A DNA stretch of 64,000 nt. Origin: Pseudomonas triticifolii. Its GTDB lineage: Bacteria > Pseudomonadota > Gammaproteobacteria > Pseudomonadales > Pseudomonadaceae. Numbering within the stretch: position 1 is the stretch's first letter; the number at the start of each line of letters is the position of its first letter. The translations under genes and the position numbers were made by a program. Below the pieces are notes generated by a model, which was not told where the DNA came from, did not search any database, and saw nothing but the letters and a program-made list of their open reading frames with translations. The stretch is from positions 248,001-312,000 of the forward strand of contig NZ_JACONV010000002.1 in NCBI RefSeq assembly GCF_014358015.1, read 5' to 3'. Positions 59,782 to 64,000 of the stretch are shown one piece after another.

Positions 59782-60105
59782 TCAGACGTTGAAGCTTTCG
59801 CCGCAGCCGCACTCACCGCGCGAATTGGGGTTATTGAACTTGAAGCCTTCGTTCAATCCTTCCCGAACGAAGTCGAGCTCCGTGCCATCGAGATAGACCA
59901 GGCTTTTCGGGTCGATAATCACCTTCACGCCGTGCATTTCGAACACGGTGTCTTCGCCGGCCGCCTCATCGACGAACTCGAGCACATAGGCAAGACCTGA
60001 ACAACCTGTGGTGCGAACACCCAGACGAACGCCATCACCCTTGCCACGCCCCTCGAGGGAACGTCGTACGTGGTTAGCGGCAGCTTCTGTCATGCTGATA
60101 GCCAT
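59782..60105 (-). CDS. iscA: Fe-S cluster assembly protein IscA
   Basis: A-type carrier of Fe-S clusters or iron. The 107-residue product shows the three conserved cysteines, one in [14 protein letters not shown] and two in [11 protein letters not shown]. It lies between iscU and hscB in the isc operon. Confidence 0.97.
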   Translation of the reverse strand: MAISMTEAAANHVRRSLEGRGKGDGVRLGVRTTGCSGLAYVLEFVDEAAGEDTVFEMHGVKVIIDPKSLVYLDGTELDFVREGLNEGFKFNNPNSRGECGCGESFNV

Positions 60106-60142
60106 CGGAACTCCTTACGCGTTTCTGAAAAAGAGCTGCTTA

Positions 60143-60529
60143 TTACAGCAGGCCTTTCTTCTGCTTGTAATCGCGAACGGCCGCTTTGATAGCGTCTTCA
60201 GCGAGCACGGAGCAGTGAATCTTTACCGGTGGCAGTGCCAGCTCTTCAGCCAGCTGAGTGTTCTTGATGGTCTCTGCTTCATCCAGAGTCTTGCCTTTCA
60301 TCCACTCGGTTGCCAGAGAGCTGGAAGCGATTGCCGAACCGCAGCCATAGGTCTTGAACTTGGCGTCTTCGATAACGCCCTGCTCGTTGACCTTGATCTG
60401 CAGACGCATCACGTCGCCGCACGCTGGAGCGCCGACCATGCCGGTGCCAACATCAGGATCTTCCGCGTTCATCTTGCCGACGTTGCGCGGATTCTCGTAG
60501 TGGTCGATGACCTTTTCGCTGTAAGCCAT
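60143..60529 (-). CDS. iscU: Fe-S cluster scaffold IscU
   Basis: IscU is the scaffold on which IscS-derived sulfur and iron make new clusters. The 128-residue product has the three cluster cysteines in GAPACGDVMRLQ, YGCGSAIASSS and KIHCSVLAEDA. LPPVK just before the third is the HscA recognition site (LPPVK motif). It is 86 nt after iscS. Confidence 0.98.
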   Translation of the reverse strand: MAYSEKVIDHYENPRNVGKMNAEDPDVGTGMVGAPACGDVMRLQIKVNEQGVIEDAKFKTYGCGSAIASSSLATEWMKGKTLDEAETIKNTQLAEELALPPVKIHCSVLAEDAIKAAVRDYKQKKGLL

Positions 60530-60615
60530 GATTCTATTCCTCTCACATCAGGGAGCCGCTCTTCAGGTCGTGCCAGCCGATGCTGACCACGACCTGTTTT
60601 GGAGGCGACTTTAAA

Positions 60616-61830
60616 TTAGTGCGCCGCCCACTCGATCTTGGAGATATCGACGCCGTCTTTGAACATGTCCCACAGCGGCGAAAGCGTACGCAGCTTGGTA
60701 ACGGCCTCGCAGACTTTCTGCGCGGCATAATCGATTTCTTCTTCGGTGGTGAAGCGACCGAAGGTGAAGCGAATCGAGCTGTGTGCCAGTTCGTCGTTGC
60801 GGCCCAGGGCGCGCAGCACGTAAGAAGGCTCGAGCGACGCCGAGGTGCAGGCCGAACCGGACGACACAGCCAGATCCTTGAGCGCCATGATCAGCGACTC
60901 GCCTTCAACGTAGTTGAAGCTCAGGTTCAGGTTGTGCGGTACGCGGGCGGTCATGCTGCCGTTGACATAAAGCTCTTCCAGGTTCTCGACCTGCTTGAAG
61001 AAACGATCGCTGAGCGCTTTGACGCGTACGTTTTCAGCAGCCATTTCTTCTTTGGCGATACGGAACGCTTCACCCATACCCACGATCTGGTGGGTCGCGA
61101 GCGTGCCGGAACGCATGCCACGCTCGTGACCGCCGCCATGCATGGCGGCTTCGAGGCGCACACGCGGCTTACGGCTGACGTACAGCGCGCCGATACCTTT
61201 CGGACCGTAGGTCTTGTGGGCAGAGAACGACATCAGATCAACCTTGAGGCTGGCCAGGTCGATCTCAACCTTGCCGGTCGATTGCGCGCCATCAACGTGG
61301 AACAACACGCCGCGAGAGCGGGTCAGCTCACCGATCGCTGCAATGTCGTTGATGGTGCCGATCTCGTTGTTCACGTGCATGATCGACACCACGATGGTGT
61401 CGTCACGCAGTGCCGCTTCGATCATGGCTGGCGTGATCAGACCGTCTTCGCCCGGCTCGATATAAGTCACTTCAAAACCTTCACGCTCCAGTTGGCGCGT
61501 GGTATCCAGGACAGCCTTGTGCTCGACCTTGGAGGTGATGATGTGCTTGCCCTTGCTGGCGTAGAAGTGCGCAACGCCCTTGATCGCAAGGTTGTTGGAC
61601 TCGGTGGCACCAGAGGTCCAGACAATTTCACGTGGATCGGCGTTGACCAGATCAGCGACCTGACGGCGGGCATTCTCGACCGCCTCTTCAGCTTTCCAGC
61701 CAAAGACATGGGAGCGCGATGCCGGGTTGCCGAAGTTTCCTTCGACTGTCAGGCATTCGATCATTTTCTGCGCGACACGCGGATCGACCGGGGTCGTCGC
61801 GGAGTAATCGAGGTAAATCGGCAATTTCAT
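60616..61830 (-). CDS. iscS: cysteine desulfurase IscS
   Basis: PLP enzyme that takes sulfur from cysteine for clusters and tRNA thiolation. The 404-residue product begins [18 protein letters not shown]. It has the PLP lysine in [17 protein letters not shown] and the catalytic Cys loop [17 protein letters not shown]. Start ATG 61830 is the family start. It follows iscR by 44 nt. Confidence 0.98.
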   Translation of the reverse strand: MKLPIYLDYSATTPVDPRVAQKMIECLTVEGNFGNPASRSHVFGWKAEEAVENARRQVADLVNADPREIVWTSGATESNNLAIKGVAHFYASKGKHIITSKVEHKAVLDTTRQLEREGFEVTYIEPGEDGLITPAMIEAALRDDTIVVSIMHVNNEIGTINDIAAIGELTRSRGVLFHVDGAQSTGKVEIDLASLKVDLMSFSAHKTYGPKGIGALYVSRKPRVRLEAAMHGGGHERGMRSGTLATHQIVGMGEAFRIAKEEMAAENVRVKALSDRFFKQVENLEELYVNGSMTARVPHNLNLSFNYVEGESLIMALKDLAVSSGSACTSASLEPSYVLRALGRNDELAHSSIRFTFGRFTTEEEIDYAAQKVCEAVTKLRTLSPLWDMFKDGVDISKIEWAAH

Positions 61831-61874
61831 TGAAGCTCTCCTATCAGGCAGGCGCACCGCTCATTCATCTGCGT

Positions 61875-62366
61875 TCATTCAACGGCGGACGTTTCAATCT
61901 TACCCAGTTGCGACGTATTGCTGTGGCTACGGCGCATATCCTGGCGCTGAGCGACTTCTTGTACCTCACGGCGAGTGACAAGATCCGCCAAGCTGATACC
62001 GCTTAGAAATTCGTGAATCTGCTGGCTCAGGTCGCACCACAAGTGGTGAGTGAGACAGGTGTCGCCAGCGTGGCAATCACCCAGTCCCTGGCAGCGTGTG
62101 GCATCGACCGATTCATTCACCGCGTCGACGACCTGCGCCACCTGGATACCTTTCATGTCGCGAGACAGCTGATAACCACCACCCGGGCCGCGAACACTGG
62201 AAACCAGGTTGCCGCGGCGTAGCTTGGCGAACAGTTGCTCGAGATAAGACAGGGAAATGCCCTGTCGCTCGGAGATATCGGCCAGAGACACTGGCCCGGT
62301 CTGCGCGTGCAAGGCCAGGTCAAGCATGGCTGTTACAGCGTATCGGCCTTTTGTAGTCAGTCGCAT
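61875..62366 (-). CDS. iscR: Fe-S cluster regulator IscR
   Basis: Rrf2-family regulator that senses Fe-S status with its own [2Fe-2S] cluster and represses the isc operon. The 163-residue product has an N-terminal winged helix ([32 protein letters not shown]). The cluster ligands are in [22 protein letters not shown] (three Cys and the His). Two type 1 IscR sites lie in its promoter. Confidence 0.97.
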   Translation of the reverse strand: MRLTTKGRYAVTAMLDLALHAQTGPVSLADISERQGISLSYLEQLFAKLRRGNLVSSVRGPGGGYQLSRDMKGIQVAQVVDAVNESVDATRCQGLGDCHAGDTCLTHHLWCDLSQQIHEFLSGISLADLVTRREVQEVAQRQDMRRSHSNTSQLGKIETSAVE

Positions 62367-62398
62367 GGCGTGTACCGCAGAGGATCGGAATAAGCGCG

Positions 62399-62427
62399 AG
62401 TATGCTATTCCCGAGTAAATGAGTCAA
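62399..62427 (-). promoter_or_regulatory. iscR promoter
   Basis: TTGACT (62422-62427), 17 nt, CATACT (62399-62404) on the minus strand. The -35 and most of the spacer lie inside the proximal IscR site, so bound IscR would exclude RNA polymerase. Confidence 0.75.
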
Positions 62428-62431
62428 CTAT
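62406..62431 (-). promoter_or_regulatory. IscR type 1 site, proximal
   Basis: On the minus strand it starts ATAGTTGACTCATTT and ends TCGGGAATA, matching 24 of 26 positions of the E. coli type 1 consensus (ATASYYGACTRA-W4-GTCGGGWATA) as I remember it. Confidence 0.8.
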
Positions 62432-62457
62432 TAGACCGAGTAAAACACTCGGGATTA
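62432..62457 (+). promoter_or_regulatory. IscR type 1-like site, distal and inverted
   Basis: It abuts the proximal site with opposite orientation. It keeps GAC(C)GAGTAAAA-x-ACTCGGGATTA on the plus strand, with the CGGG half well preserved and the other half weaker. Confidence 0.55.
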
Positions 62458-62524
62458 GCAAAAAGTGCGGGCTGCATCATACCAAAAGTGCGACACAATG
62501 GCACGCCCGTCACCCCCGCCCACA

Positions 62525-63313
62525 CTAGTCAACCTTGTCCTCGAGCCTGTCTTCGCGCTTGTCCTTGACGCAATCGAAGACCTCGTCGCGCAACTCCGGC
62601 AGATCCTTGGCGCAATAGTCGCTGCCCAGCCGACTGAGCGCGCCGCACATACCTTCGAGACGACCATCAACGGCCTGCAAATGGTCGAGCAACTGGCCAA
62701 TAGCGCGCGCGACCGGGTCGGGCATGTCGGCGCTGACACCGTAGGCATCGAAACCCAGCTTTTCAGCCATGGCCTTGCGCTTGGCTTCGGTTTCGTCGTC
62801 AGACTTGACGATGATGCGCCCCGGAATACCGACCGCCGTGGCACCGGCAGGCACTGCCTTGGTGACAACGGCATTGGAGCCGATCTTGGCCCCGGCCCCC
62901 ACGGTGAACGGGCCCAGCACCTTTGCACCAGCTCCGACCACCACACCGTCTTCCAGCGTCGGGTGGCGCTTTCCGGCATTCCAACTGGTGCCGCCCAGGG
63001 TCACGCCCTGATAGAGCGTCACGTCATTGCCGATCTCGGCGGTTTCACCGATCACAATGCCCATGCCGTGATCAATGAAGAAGCGGCGACCGATCCGGGC
63101 CCCCGGATGAATCTCGATCCCGGTCATCCAGCGACCGAAATTGGACACCACGCGCGCCAGCCACTTCCAGCCCTTGCCCCACAGGATGTGCGCAAAACGG
63201 TGCAGCCAGATGGCGTGCATGCCCGGATAGCAGGTCAGGACGTCGAATGCGTTGCGCGCAGCAGGATCACGGTGAAACACACTTTGAATATCTTCTCGCA
63301 GACGCTCGAACAT
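62525..63313 (-). CDS. cysE: serine O-acetyltransferase
   Basis: CysE makes O-acetylserine, the carbon skeleton for cysteine, which in turn feeds IscS. The 262-residue protein has an N-terminal helical part and a left-handed beta-helix with hexapeptide turns ([26 protein letters not shown]; His in DHGMG). A long C-terminal helical tail follows ([20 protein letters not shown]), longer than in the E. coli protein. The ATG overlaps the trmJ stop by one base. Placement just upstream of iscR is standard in Pseudomonas. Confidence 0.95.
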   Translation of the reverse strand: MFERLREDIQSVFHRDPAARNAFDVLTCYPGMHAIWLHRFAHILWGKGWKWLARVVSNFGRWMTGIEIHPGARIGRRFFIDHGMGIVIGETAEIGNDVTLYQGVTLGGTSWNAGKRHPTLEDGVVVGAGAKVLGPFTVGAGAKIGSNAVVTKAVPAGATAVGIPGRIIVKSDDETEAKRKAMAEKLGFDAYGVSADMPDPVARAIGQLLDHLQAVDGRLEGMCGALSRLGSDYCAKDLPELRDEVFDCVKDKREDRLEDKVD

Positions 63314-64000
63314 CACTGATCCTTCCGCTTGTAGGGTTCACCGCGCGCGGCTTTCTGGGTCTCGGTAAGAATCCCGCGCAGGATGCTGAGCTCGGAATGC
63401 TCGACTTCACTGCGACCGAACAGTCTGCGCAACCGCGCCATCAAGTGCCGGGGCTTTTCGGGATCAAGGAAACCGATAGCCACCAGCGTTGCTTCCAGAT
63501 GACCGTAAAAGCCTTCCATTTCGTCCATGGTCGCAAGCTCGGCGCTGTGCGCAGCTTTTGACGCCTCGTCCTGAGCCGGCTGCTCACTGGCAGCAAGCCA
63601 GGACATGCGCACTTCATAGCTGAGCACCTGCACGGCGGCAGCCAGATTCAGCGAGCTGAAATCGGGGTTGGACGGGATGTGCACATGGAAATGACAACGC
63701 TGCAGCTCTTCGTTGGTCAGGCCCGCGTGCTCGCGACCGAACACCAGCGCAACCTCGGCGCCCTGCCCGGCCTGCTCGACAACCTTCACGCCCGAGGCGC
63801 GCGGGTCCAGCATCGGCCACGGCAGACTGCGATCACGCGCACTGGTACCCAGCACCAGACGACAACCCACCAGCGCCTCTTCAAGGGTGGCGACGACCTG
63901 GGCACCTTCCAGAATATCGGTGGCGCCGGACGCACGCGCATCGGCATCGGGCGACGGAAAGATCCGCGGATCGACCAGTACCAGGCGCGAAAGCCCCATG
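63313..64000 (-). CDS. trmJ: tRNA (cytidine/uridine-2'-O-)-methyltransferase TrmJ, 5' end outside the window
   Basis: SPOUT-family enzyme that 2'-O-methylates position 32 of tRNA. The visible 228 residues begin with [26 protein letters not shown], which in the family comes about 28 residues after the true start, so the gene continues past base 64000. The knot region reads [41 protein letters not shown]. It is coupled to cysE by a TGATG overlap. Confidence 0.95.
   Translation of the reverse strand, partial: MGLSRLVLVDPRIFPSPDADARASGATDILEGAQVVATLEEALVGCRLVLGTSARDRSLPWPMLDPRASGVKVVEQAGQGAEVALVFGREHAGLTNEELQRCHFHVHIPSNPDFSSLNLAAAVQVLSYEVRMSWLAASEQPAQDEASKAAHSAELATMDEMEGFYGHLEATLVAIGFLDPEKPRHLMARLRRLFGRSEVEHSELSILRGILTETQKAARGEPYKRKDQ

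Overview
The window is 64 kb of a gamma-proteobacterial chromosome that is almost certainly Pseudomonas, probably the P. syringae/P. fluorescens side of the genus. The reasons are gene order (xerD-dsbC-hom-thrC; rpsP-rimM-trmD-rplS next to ffh; guaB-guaA near tadA-mltF-purL; trmJ-cysE-iscRSUA-hscBA-fdx-iscX-ndk-rlmN-pilF-rodZ-ispG-hisS-yfgM-bamB-der), protein sequence character and high GC. Placement within the genus is inference, since no search was run.

Layout. 1-7.6 kb (minus): thrC (cut by the window edge), hom, dsbC, xerD, then the rpsP-rimM-trmD-rplS translation operon with its own promoter, and ffh. 7.8-11.5 kb (plus): a CcsA-like membrane protein, a CNNM/CBS transporter-like protein and an MFS transporter. 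11.5-24.9 kb is mixed housekeeping: purT, a VUT-family transporter, DUF1289, a gamma-carbonic-anhydrase fold protein, two NUDIX hydrolases, an L,D-transpeptidase, a NIF3-like protein, purL, mltF, tadA, a Tat-exported multicopper oxidase and an unknown membrane protein.

25.2-34.3 kb stands apart. It lies between two imperfect direct copies of the 3' end of guaA plus its terminator, which share an identical 14-nt core at 25209-25222 and 34306-34319. Just inside the guaA-proximal copy is a decayed P4-type tyrosine integrase. The interval carries two chemoreceptors (one with a very good FliA promoter), two small lipoproteins, a P-loop kinase-like protein, a frameshifted CHAD protein, a truncated antidote-like protein and degenerate inverted repeats. 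I read it as an immobilised genomic-island remnant that used the guaA 3' end as attachment site.

34.3-47.3 kb returns to core genes: guaA and guaB, a zinc-ribbon unknown, a TauE/SafE permease, xseA, an M23 peptidase, leuA (with a likely leader peptide), an oxaloacetate decarboxylase-type lyase, a FlxA-like coiled-coil protein, an omega-amidase and a methionine aminotransferase. 47.4-64 kb (all minus) is the der-to-trmJ block: ribosome biogenesis, outer-membrane assembly (bamB), histidyl-tRNA synthetase, isoprenoid synthesis (ispG, an Fe-S enzyme), cell shape (rodZ), type IV pilus assembly (pilF), RNA methylation (rlmN, trmJ), ndk, the full Isc iron-sulfur operon under IscR control, and cysE, which feeds cysteine synthesis. 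CysE, IscS/IscU and the Fe-S users IspG and RlmN are physically linked here.

I found no CRISPR array, no rRNA or tRNA gene and no intact insertion sequence. The most unusual material is the guaA-flanked remnant and several compact regulatory arrangements: the ndk promoter inside the isc terminator hairpin, the abutting IscR sites, the leuA leader, and a hairpin cluster between bamB and der.
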